DNA from: Molossus alvarezi
Lineage: Eukaryota > Chordata > Mammalia > Chiroptera > Molossidae
NCBI GenBank assembly: GCA_037176705.1
Contig: CM073899.1
Coordinates: 5,704,001-5,768,000, forward strand
Direction: 5' to 3'
DNA length: 64,000 nt
Below, in pieces: positions 36,801 to 48,800 of this stretch (positions within the stretch are counted from its first letter, which is position 1; every line of letters starts with the position of its first letter). The notes under the pieces are model-generated. The model had not been told where the DNA came from and made no database searches. It saw only the letters and a program-made list of their open reading frames with translations. The position numbers and the translations under genes are program-made.

Positions 36801-39800
36801 AAGGACAGTTTCAGAATCAGGTACAAGTTGATCTGAATCCCAGTCTGGTGGAGCCTGGGGGCCTCATTTCTTCCCCAGTAGCTGATGTGAATCCTGTGAA
36901 TCCCTCTTCCTCGGGATGCTGGAGGACAGGGCGGGGCGTGTGTGGTGCCCAGCACTGTGTGTGGCCCATCCAGGCGGGTGGAGAGAGACCAGTCATCTTT
37001 CCATTTCCGGGGCTATTCCCAAGTTTCAGCCTTTGTTTTTGGAAAAGACTGCTAAGCGTGTGGTTTGGAGTTTTACACAGATAGCATGGATTATTTCATT
37101 GAACAACGAAAACATTGTTTCTCTAAAAGGGAAAGAGAATTCAACAGAGCAGCTAACAAGCAGCCTAATGAAAGTGTGGAGCGTTGATTCTCCAAAGGAG
37201 AACTTAAATCAGAAGTTCCCATCCCGACTCTTTTCTTTTTGTATCCTCACCCGAGGACATTTTTCCATTCTTTATTCAGACAGAAGAGGGAGAGAGAGAG
37301 AAACATTGACGTGAAAGGGACACATCGAGTGGCTGCCACCCACATGATCCAACCAGGGCGGAGACAAACTGCAACGGAGATACATGCCCTTAGCGGGAAC
37401 CGAACCCAGGTCTCTCCGGACCGCAGGCGTCATGACGCTCTAACCGCTGAGCCAAACCGGCCAGGGCCTGTCTCTTTTCAAGTGGATACTAACTGAGAGC
37501 TGGGTGGGCCCTCCTTCAGTGTCAGGGCACGTGTCAGTCGATTGTGAGACCCACAGCAGGACTAGAAGGAAGTGGCTCATTTCTGGGAGGACTCAGTCTG
37601 GGGGACACAGAGACACATGCGTGCTCCTGCCGGACTGACCAGGCTGCTACTTATGGGTGGAGGTCCGTCCATGACAGTCATGCAGCATAGGGTAGGAAAC
37701 GCCTGGAAACGAAGCCCAGCTCCCAGTCAGCCACCTCCTCACTGGCGTGATCAAAGCAGACGGTCTGCAGCCCTGGGAAGCACAGGCAGGGTGTGGGGCC
37801 TGCCCACCTGCAGTTTCAGTACCCACCAGGGGCAGAGCCTGAGCTCCGGATCCTGGAGGGACGCAGAGAAAAGGGGTGTGGGGTGTGAGTGCTTTCTCCA
37901 CCCCGTCTACCAAACACCAGGACCCCCGCCACCGTCAGGCTGCCGCCAGGGCTCAGGCTCCAGGACGAGCAGACAGGGAATGAAGAATGAGTGACAGGAG
38001 ACTCTGGTTATCAGTGGCTCCTTCACCATCCTGACAACTGGGCTGCAGTTTTTCAGCTGATAGAAAAAGCAAGTGTTGACAAAGAGAACCTGTAGGAAAC
38101 TGTGAACCTTTCCTGTCCCACAGGGTTTAATGCAGAGTAGTAAGGCACTCAGCCTGAGCACAAAGGGGACCGAGGGGACAGCTGTGAGGCCAGGTCTGTG
38201 GCTACAGGCAGTTTTCTTCCTTGGCACCTGCTCTCCACTCCCTTTTGTATTTTCTCAGGCAAACCAGAGGCACAAGAAAGCTCACTGAGCAAATGTTTGG
38301 TAAGAGGAAAATTCCTCGGAGTTGCTCACTTTAGACACAGCCTTCTGTCCGGAGTGTAGTGTTACACAGGCTCAGGGACTCTTTGTAAACGAGTCCTGAA
38401 GAATCAGCAGAAAGAAAGCAGCAATAAAAGTCCCTCCTTCCATTTCAAGCTGACTTCTTGGCAGCCCCTTTTCTTCCGTTCCCCCAAGCCTGCAAGTGTC
38501 TGAGGAGTTAGGATGGGAACTCACTGCGGGTCCACCTCTCCCCCTTGCCCGCAACGGCAAACCCAGCCGGCTCTGAACACTGAATGCCTTGGTTTAATTG
38601 TTTGGTAAATTTAGTACCGAAATCCATTTGGTGTCAAAACCTATTTTAATATTTGGTATCATGCCGCAAAAATACCAGCGAGCTCGCTGCAGCGGCTGCC
38701 TGACCACGCTGGGGGTGCCTGCCTAGGGTCTGAGACGCCGGCGTTTGGAGTACAGCTCGCCCGGTAGTTTCTGTGACAGATCGAGTTCAGATGGCGCTCA
38801 TTCCACATGGTGTGTGATGGAACTGCTCTTTCAGACCAGGGGTAGCTATTGCTCTTTCAGACCTCGGGGTAGTATTGCATTTCAGCACTGCTGAAACATG
38901 TGATCTTATGCTAAAAAAGAAACCCAAACACTCACCCATTCTTTGAGATGCTGATGGCATTTCAAAGAGCACCAGGCACAGACCCGAGAACACTGACTGA
39001 CCCCTTCTGCTCTGGGAGAATGTGGATGTTCACTGACCTCTCAAAAAGGACAGCATGAGCTCTGGCTGGTTTGGTTCAGCGGTTAGTGTCGGCTCACGAC
39101 CAGAGAGACCTGGGTTTGGTTCCCACTTGGGGCACGTACCTCAGTTGCAGTTTGTCCCCGGCCCCAGTTGGGGTCGTGTGGGTGGCAACCAGTCTATGTG
39201 TCTCTCTCACATCGATGTTTCTCTCTCTCTTCCTCCTTCTCTCTTTCCTACTCTATCTGAAGATAAATGCAAAAGTGTCCTCGGATGAGGATAAAAAAAA
39301 AGACAGCATGAGACTGCATTGGTCATGTCTGCAGCAGGGGCGTGGGCATGCACGTGTCAGGAATGCTCCCGGGGCTCAGTTTACCAAGAGCAACCAGGAG
39401 CTGCCCCGGAAGTCACTGCCGTCACGGCTTGGATGGCTTTGAGCATCATCAGTTGGTTTAAAGAATAATTCCTTTTATATTTACACTTGTTACAGGATGT
39501 GATTGGTGGTTCTTTTCTTCCCACCCAGAACTAGATGAAACAGTGAACACAGATGGAAGAGACCAATGTCCCCATTTCTCAGATTTGAGGAAAACACAGG
39601 GGATCACGGACCTGCCTGAAGTCGCATTGAGTCCATGGCCAACCCTGCCACCTAGCATAGAACCACATCCTCCAAGAGGATCAAAAAATATTCAGAATTG
39701 GGCAGAAATACTCAGATTAGTTGCTTTCTATCCAATCACTCAGATGTTAATGCAGAGCCGCCTCTGAGTACAATGGAGACTGTCGCTGTGACCTCCCAGG

Positions 39801-42800
39801 TACAGGGTTCCATCACCGTTGCCATGGCAAACGAGCCAAATCTAAGCCTCTGATTAAAATGAATCCTTTTGTGAGAAGTAATCAAGATTCCTGTCAGAGT
39901 GTCATCCCTGTCTCTGAGTCTTTCCGTTTTCCATAGAACCCCAAGCCTGGAGCTGAACGTGCCTCCTTGAAATTTGCTTTTTGTTGTTTATATAATAACT
40001 GAATTAGTTTTGTTCCATCCGTTTCTTGATTTTTTTCAGTAACATAAATGTACTTTAATCATTCTGAATATTGGAATGGTTTGACTTCAGTTATGAAATA
40101 TAGATTGGTGGATAGTGAGGTTATAACAACTTACATTTGTTTCGTCTAGAATCTAAATTTTACCTTTCAATTTAAGGAATTTTTTTTTCATTTTTTAATA
40201 AATTTTTCCCATCACCATTTATCTGCTCTACGCCCTCTTCCATCCGCCCCCCCGAAATCACTACATGTTGTCCATTCACGAGTTCCCTTCCAATGTTTTC
40301 TTTCTCTCTCAACCCCTCCACCCCGCACGCCCCCCCCCCCAGAGCTGTCTGCCTGCTCTCTGAGTCTGTCTCTATTTTGCTTAGGTGTTCAGTTTGTTCT
40401 CAGTGTTAAAGTTTTTGAGTGTTTGATTCAATAGAGAATATAGACGATCTGTCTGAGTGACTATGAAGTGACTGGCTGCCCGGAGATATAATTCCACGTA
40501 CGTCCTGATAAATCTGTACCTAAAGCTGCAAACCCTTCTGAGAAAAACCCTTGAGGCCGAAAGAATTTAAGTGTCTCTGCTCCAGGAAACCTGGCTTTTA
40601 GAAGTGATGCCGCCTTTTTGCTGATATCAGCTGAAAGGGAACTTCAGCTGAAATTTAGGTGACATCGTCCCACCTTTTTTATTGCTCATGTTCTGCCCTG
40701 AAAAGCATTCCTACCAGCGGTGCCCTTCAGGGCACCATCTTATCAAAAGCTTCCGTCCCTCAGCTCAGGAGGCTGGACGCTGGTTCTCCCCAGACACGCT
40801 CACCTGACGCAGCAGCCACCGGCCACCGGCAGGCTTTCTGAGTTTGAGCTCTGCTCATAGGAGGCAGCAGAGAAAGCAGGAGAGTCCTGGGGTCTCGAGC
40901 AAGGAGCCGGGATGGGTCTGGACCTCATTTTGGAAATGAGGAACTGGACTCTGCTCCTCCCGGTGCTGTAATGTGCTGTATTTGGTTGATGAGCTGATTG
41001 TCTATGAAGTTCAGTGACTTTCTGATACTAAATTTTGTGTTCCACATCATTAGATTATGGATACCCTGTTATTGTTATTAATTAAATATGTCTCATGCCA
41101 AATGAGACTTTTTAGAAATCAAATACATTTAATGGCGGATTGAGAAGGTCCCCTGACTAGTAAATGCTACGTGGTGTTCAGCAACACCTTGTTTGCACTG
41201 GCGCGTTCTCTGTGTGTAGGGAGATGAGTGTGTGCTGAATGAGCGCACGAGTCCGCCCCGTGCAGGAGCGGCTTCCTTCCTTCCTGTGCGCCCTCCAGTG
41301 CCACTCACCGAGCCCGGGCGGAGCCAGAGCCGCGGAGCCAGAGCCGCGGAGCGAGAGCCGCGCTAACACCGCACTTCGCGTGTCCTTTTGTACCAAGTGA
41401 AGATCAGTCAGCGAACTTGAAGCAAAGCTTTGTTACCAAAAAAAGTCACTGTGTGGTGAGAGTCATTTGAAAATAGAGATTTGGGATGTTTCTTTTTTTA
41501 TTATTTCTCAATCTTTTATTATTTTTACTTTTTATTTATTTATGAGTATATGTATTTTACTGTTTTTTCTTCTGATAAGAGTCATCCAAATGACATATCT
41601 CATCGTGGTTTTGATTCGCATTCCCCTGGGGATGAGTTGAGCATTTTGTTCAGACGCCTGTTGGCATTCGTGAGTCTTCTTTGGAGAGAGAGAAATATCA
41701 AGTTACGTCCTTAGCCCATTTTTAAATCAGGTTATTAGTTTTTTGCTATTGATTTGTAACAGCTCCTTATATATTTTGGAGATAAACTCTTTATTTTTCA
41801 TCTTTTAAGGCTTATATTTTATATAGTGTTCTCCCAGCTTTAAAAACAATGTCATTTAAAATGAAAGCTTAAGAATATTTAAAGAAATAGGACATAAATA
41901 ATATAGTGTGAGTCAGTATTTTTAAAAAGCAACAGTGTAGGGGAGAGTAGAAAAAGGGAAAAGGACGATTTGTCTCTGTGAACGTGCGTGTTTCCTGCTG
42001 CAGAAAGCTGCCCGGGCTCCGGCCACAAGGCAGCAGGACCCGCGCCCAAGGAGATGGTGTCTGAGCTCAAACGAGCAGACACTGAGGCTGGATGGCACTG
42101 ACCTGATTAATGCTGGGCAGATACGGACAGGGACACTGATGCTCTGATTTTCTCATTAACTCGGATGATCCGTAGTGAGCTGATGGCTGTGGTCTCTGCT
42201 CCTCCATCACCCAGTCGGGCGGGAGCCAGCTTCCTGCGGGCGGACAGCCAGGCCGTGCCCTGGAGACCTGCTTCGAAGCGCTTCCACTGCAGGGATTTCG
42301 CTTTATCGAACCCTTGCCCTGCCCCAGCTCCACGCAGAGGGGCACTCAGGTTGGAATGTTCATTCTGGTTTCCAAAGCACAGACGGGAAATATGAATGCT
42401 GTTTGGTTAACGATGTCCACGTAATGATTAAACATGATCAGGATCTGAGAACCACACTGTCACCTTCACTTGCTCATATACTCTCTACTGCACATGAAGA
42501 ACTAAACTGTGTTTGAAAAGATAGAGCGTGGACCCTGGACAAGTTTTTACTGCTTTCTTCGAGCAGTGGTCTCCCTGCCAGGCCCTCCGACTCCAGTTCC
42601 TCTCAGGAACGCGTGCCCGCAGTTAGCAAACGGCAGTCCCTGGGAGTTCATCCAGAGGCCCCTTTGTACCTTCACAACAACACACTTGTTGAGAATCAGA
42701 AAGGCCAGGCTTTGACATTTTCCAGCTTGTTATCTATTTAACGTCCCATCTGCTCCTCTGCCACCGCCTTCCAGAGGAACATCTATGTGTCCGAGAAGGC

Positions 42801-45800
42801 AGGCTGGACCCACCTACCAGCTCTGCATCCCAACCGTGGGATCCAGAGTGGAGGGCTCACAAGCGGACAAGCGGACAGACAGTCTGCTAAGAATGAAGCT
42901 GTAGCTGCATCTTTTCATTGCAGAGCCTCGTGACCAGGTTGCTGGACAGCAGCCACCTCTGCCAGCAAGGGCTGGACACGGGAGGCAACCATGCCTGGTC
43001 CAGAGCTCAGACCCTCCGCTGCGCCTGAGTCTCCAGGGGTCCCCATTTCTCACTGCTCTTTAGGCAGACGGGGCAGCTGCCATGCGCTGGGCTTTGTTCT
43101 GGGCATTTCGAAGGTAGGGATAGATGATTAAGACATATCCCTTTAAAGAGCTGGCCCAGCCCTGGCCAGTGTGGCTCAGTGGTTGGAACATCTGCCTTTA
43201 GACCAAAGGGTCACAGGCTAGATTCTGGTCAAGGGCATGTACCTGGGTTTCAGGTTCAATTCTTGGCCCCATTTGGGGCACGTGCGGGAGGCAACCAATC
43301 AATGTGTCTCTCTCACATTGATGTTTCTCTCTCTCTCTCTCCCTCCCTCCTTCCCACACTTCCACTTTCTCTAAAAATCAATGGAAAAAAATATCTTCAG
43401 GTGAGGGTTAACAACAACAAAAAGAGCTGGCCCAGTGTGGGGAGGACAGACAAGTAGACACAGATTACAGTATGAAATGATAAATTCTGTCTGTACCCCA
43501 GGTAGGGACCTGGAATGGCAGGAACACAGAAAGGAGGGGAGATGCCTGGTCCAGGTGGAGGGAGGGGAGGCGAGGCCACACAGACACACCTGAGCTGAGT
43601 CTGGAAGGATCCTCAGGAATATGAGAAAACAAGACTTCCCCTTGACATCAAGGGCAGCGCACAATAGTGAATCTTTGTAACTAACTCAAAGACAATCACT
43701 CAAAGCCTTGACAGCCGCCACCCCCAGGGTCACGGCATCAACATTGCTGCCAATGTGCTGGCTGGTTGTGCCGTCTCCATTGTCACCTGGAGGGTCACCA
43801 GTGAGCATCGCAGCATCTCAGAGTGAGCAAGATGCCTCAGCACAGGGACAGTTCTTTAGTTCACAGTGACGAACAGGTATCTGATGCTAACTGTCCCTAA
43901 AGTTCTGCTCTCATGTCGCCTGGGTCTTTATCTGCAGGAGACAATAGCAAACTGTAACTCCTAGAGTTCACATGCCAGCTGTCCAGTGTTTGGTGAGCGC
44001 GGGCCTCAGGCAGGACCTTTGTGTCTAAGGAGCTGAAATCCAATTGCAATGGCTGGAGTGTTCTACGGAAACCAAGATATTCTCCATTTATCCAGCAAAA
44101 CACTCCAGCCATTGCAGGCAACATTCGAATGAGGAAACAGTAGGCCCTGTGATGCTGCCTGCTTGGGCGAGGTCGCCTCCTAACAGCATGTCTACAGCCT
44201 CGGTCCTCTGCTTCTCGGTCCCAAGATGCAAATATAATGGGCGTGACCTCTGACCACAATTACATTCTCTTATCATTTTAATACATTTTATTTAAAAACA
44301 TGCCCCAGGACATGAAAACGACTGTGGGTCAAGAATCAAGCACATGTTTTACTGACATCAGTTTCACTCAAAGGAAAGCTCACTCCCTTTTAAAAGAGAC
44401 ATTGAGAAATACTTTTTGAAAGTTTTATTGCCACTAAATAGCAAACTATTGGATCAAATGTAATACTTTGTATATTTTTAGATGAATTAACTTCCCAAAA
44501 TTTCTTATAAGCACGTGATGTTTTGTTTCATGGTTAGTTTCTTATGTGGAATTTAAAGGTATTAAAAATTTTTAAATATGTTTTTAGTTATTTTTTAGAG
44601 AAAGAGAGAGAGATAGAAACATCAATGTGAGAGAAAAACATTGATTGGCTGCCTCCTGCACGCCCCCTATTGGGGATTGAGCCTGCAACCCGGGCATGTG
44701 CCCTGACCAGGAATCAAACCAGGACCTCTCAGTCCATTGGATGATGTTCAATCCACTGAGCCACACTGGCTGGACAAAATTTTTTTTATTTCTAAATAAG
44801 ATTATTAAATAAGGTCAATCTGAAAATTTCTGTGTTGTTCACCTATAAAAAATCACCGAATTAAGAGATATTGATGATTGAAAGCTTTTGCGATTTTAGA
44901 TCAGGAAAGAAACTGGGTTGTCTATGACATCAGGTAATTTATATTAGGAGGCCGCAAGTCCAATATTTCCCAATTTAGAGTTGAGAGAAGCACAGAAAAC
45001 TCTTGAGTTGGAATTGCCAGAGCTGCTCAGTCTGATTTGTAAGTAAGAAAGCAGAGACTCGAGAAGATTAAATAAATCTCGTTTGGGTTTACAACCACCC
45101 CCAGACACCGCAGCACACTGTCTCCTGATTATCTCATCACCGCCATCCCTTTCAACCATGAAAAAATCCTGTTGTTTAAGGACAAAGCCAAACAAACCTT
45201 TTCCTTGCTGACCGTGTGCGGCCTGTCCCACCTGAGCCCCTGAGCCCCACAACCTGTGGGCTTCCTTCCAGGCCACCCTGCTCTTGTCCTTGGTTCGCCC
45301 TGAGGCTGTGGAGGACAAGCCCAGTAGCACCATCCAGAACCCACCTGTGCACCCGGAGGGAGCGGCGCGGGCGGTTGGGGTGCTGCTGTGGGGGTGGAGG
45401 GTGCGCCAGTTAGATGCCAGGAGGTCCAGGTGACGTACCTGAGGGAGGGACATGAGCAGGTTCCGAGATCTGGTTAACTATTCCAAGCCTCACACTTCCT
45501 GAATTTTGAGATAACTGCACATAATTTCCTTTGGCTTCAGTACACTACAGACCAGGCATAATAAACGTCGAGAAGGAAGTAAGCCAATTGCCAAAACGTG
45601 AAACATTTATGGAGAAAATACATGTCTGGCTGTCATCACTTAAATGTCACCGAACAAACCCTGAGTTAGTCACACTCCAACTGTTTTTCCAGATAACCTT
45701 TTTTTTTCCTGCAGATTGGTATTCCCAGTTCCCCTGTCAGCCCTCACACCTTGTTCAGCGCCTGACGGGTGGGCCCTGCCGCCAGCTCCAGGCCCGGGTC

Positions 45801-48800
45801 TCGTCTCATCTCCTCCCATGGACTGTGCTGAATGGATGGCACGTGGGGGAAATGAGCCCTCATTGTTTTTCCTGCCACACTTCTAATTGCACGTGTTTTA
45901 TCATCCTTAGGACTACCAAGAGGCCTCCAATTTGGAACAGTTTGTAACTCGATTTTTATTGAAGGAGACTTTGAATCAGCTCCAGTCTCTCCAGAATTCT
46001 CTGGAATGTGCCATGGAAACGACGGAGGAGCAGACCCGTCAAGAAAGGCAAGCTGAGTGTGCCCGGCTCTGGTCCGCAGTGACCGGTGTTGGTGGAGGCC
46101 TGTTGAGGGCATCGTGCTAGTGAAAACTAAAAATGAGGATGAGTAGTTTTGAACAGAACAGCAGGGACCGCCACTGAGTGCTCGCCTTGTGTTTGCCTCT
46201 AAAAAAGACCCTTCTGCTGCTGCTTTTACTGAGCTTCACATATCCAACAGTTGTCGTTGAGAACGCAGTAGATGGGACGACATTAACAGACACTGTGGGG
46301 ATGCAGGGATGCAGTTTTCATCATCCCAGTCCTTCGAGGCCTGTCTAGTCCATAATAAGACACCATAATGCAGGGAGACACCGCAGAGAAGGGCGGGCAC
46401 ATGGCCGAGGGATTTCAGAAGTAAAAGGTTAGGATGAATAGCAGGTGAAAGGCAGTTCATGGAGTTTCCTGATGACTTGAGCTCAGCTTGCTAATCCTGG
46501 GTGTCTCTGTGATGCTGGGTGATTTTCCCTTGAAGTCGGAGCTGAGCCCTGACACTGAGGTTAAACGTTGTCTCTGTTGTTCAAGGCAAGGGCCCACCAA
46601 GCCCGAGGTGCTGTCCATTCAGTGGCCTGGAAAACGGTCCAGCCGCCGGGTCCAGAGGCACAGCAGCTTCTCCCCCAGCAGCCCTCAGTTTACCATCAGC
46701 AGTCCAGGTAACGCAGCTTTGACACTTCACAGTCCACCAATTTGTGTTTTCATATTGACTTATTTAAACACACACACAAAGAACAGGGCAGCTGAAACAA
46801 CAGTAGTAATGAACGCTTTCCTTACAGCAGATAAGTTGTTTGAACCCAGGGGGCAGAGTCTCAGTATTAAGAACTGGATGACGATCCCATGGTCAGCTGT
46901 CAGAACCTGGCACGAGACCGGGCAGGACGCAGAGATGGTCGACAGAGGAGAAGGGAGCTCAGTCACCTAACAGGGAAGTCCTGAGACCCCTTCAGGCAAA
47001 GGAGCTGCCAGTGTGCACATATATATACTGCATACAGATGTGTATGTTCATGTACACACATACACAATGTACATGTGTGTGCACGTACATACAAATGCAT
47101 GTGCATACATATACACATGGCATACATTTGTGTGTGCATGTACAAACACACTGCATACAGATGTGTTTGCATACATACATGATGTACAGATGTGTGTGCA
47201 CATACATACACTGCATACAAATGTGCATGTTCGTGTACATACATGCACTACATACAGATGTGTGTGCATGTACATACATACACTACATACAGATGTGTGT
47301 GTACATGTGTACACACATATAAACGTGTAACTCATCCTCACCATTGCTGTGAGGCTGGTGACAGTATTATTCCCATCTTAAAAATAAGAAAACTGAGGCC
47401 CGAGGAGTCAAGTAATTGGCCTGATGAGCAGGCTCTAGAGTCTGCAGGCTTAGGCGCTGTCATGACTACAGATGTGTTCAGGTTCCCTCAGGTTCATCCC
47501 CAGCAAAGGGGACAGCAGCTACCTTACCTTCATTCTTCTTTGTCTGGAGCAGTCTCTGCCTTGCTGTGACCAGGGCTGTGGTCTCCCTGGCTCCTGCTGT
47601 TGCCCCAGCAGTGAGTTTAAAATGATTGGTTAGTGCTTTCCTTCTTTCAAAGGAAAAACCAACCCGCTCATGGGGAGGTAAACCTGCTCCAGCAGGATCT
47701 GCTCCTTGACTCCCAGAGGCCAGACACACACAGACCTGTGAAACGAAGCCGAAGCCCGCACACGGTCTCTGGGAGCCAGTAAGTCGGCCAGCGACACGGC
47801 CCTCCCCCAGGCAGAGGGGGCTGCGAGATGCTTCTCCGCTGCCTGGAGCTCACACTGTCTCCTGGCCTTCCCGCAGGCTTGCTCGAAGAAGACAATCAGT
47901 GGATGACCCAGATAAACAGACTCCAGAAACTGATCGACAGGTTGGAAAGGAAGGTGGGTGCCCCCTTTTCTTCACTTCTGCTTCTCACCTTTTATTAGAT
48001 TCGGCGCGTTTTTTCCCGTCGCCCGTATCCATGGCTGCATCCCAGGGATGCTGCGAGTTCTTTAGTGTAGAAGCTCATGTTAATTCTCACGCACCTCCTG
48101 CCCCACCCCAAGTTGTATTTAGGCTGTAAGAATGAGAGTTTATAACCTGCACTGTGACCCCTGGGTCATCAGCGATGTGGCCAGCAATGTGCTCCGTGCT
48201 GGCACCTCGGGTGAACCGGTGATCTCCTGAAGACATTCAGTGACTCAGAGAATGGCTGTGCCATGTACTGAAAATAAGACTGCATACTCAACTTCCAGAA
48301 ATTAGCCTGTGAGGTGATGATTTTTGCCATTAAAACTACCTGGTTAGCCCGGCTGGTGTGGCTCAGTGGTTGAGCATTGACCCTGCACCAAGAGGTCACC
48401 AGTTTGATTCCCGGTCAGGACACATGCCCAGGTTGTGGGCCCGATTCCTAGTGGGGGGCATGTAGGAGGCGGCCAATCGATGTTCCCTCTCATCAATGTT
48501 TTCATCTCTCTCTCCCTCTCCCTTAGATTCTCTCTAAAATCAATAAAGAAAAATTATTTTAAAAAAACAAAATACTATCCGGTTAGCCAGCAAGTTAGGA
48601 TATGAAAATGAGTTCTTCAGAACTGTGTGCTGTGTTTTTATTGCCTAATTCATCAGGTAGTCCTGATATTGTAGTGATATTCCCCTTAAAGAGCTTTGAT
48701 GGAAGCTGGCCTTGATCAATCATTGAGAACACGGGTTTCTGTGCATGCCCAGTGCCCAGCACGGAACATGTGTATCGAGACAGAATCACTGCCTTGGAAG

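Larger units (their letters stand above)
26867..45910 (+). other. NECAB1: NECAB1 intron 5 (19044 bp)
   Basis: The largest intron here and the SINE-richest: Ves copies at 29461, 29693, 31103, 31730, 33272, 34244, 34508, 34951, 35607, 37236, 39060, 43160 and 44574. There are also an L1 remnant (41582-41850), MIR/L2-like DNA split by a SINE (33130-33515), an 18-bp perfect inverted repeat (44045-44116) and short GC-rich tandem repeats (30331-30371, 41321-41362). I see no recognisable element in 26,867-29,340, 35,810-37,200, 37,480-39,040, 39,320-41,300, 41,860-43,140 or 44,780-45,890. No extra exon was recognised. The acceptor is atcatccttag. Confidence 0.85.
46708..47876 (+). other. NECAB1: NECAB1 intron 7 (1169 bp)
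   Basis: GT-AG intron dominated by an alternating purine-pyrimidine repeat at 47011-47325, followed by a MIR-like remnant (about 47340-47450). The remaining sequence is unremarkable. The acceptor is tggccttcccgcag. Confidence 0.85.

Noticed and set aside
41258..41370. CpG-island promoter around the GC-rich tandem repeat
   Set aside because: The CpG-dense part is only about 100 bp and consists mostly of the 15-bp tandem repeat.
46963..47344. Cys/His/Met-rich frames on both strands, metallothionein-like in look
   Set aside because: Pure product of the CATACA/TGTGTG low-complexity repeat.
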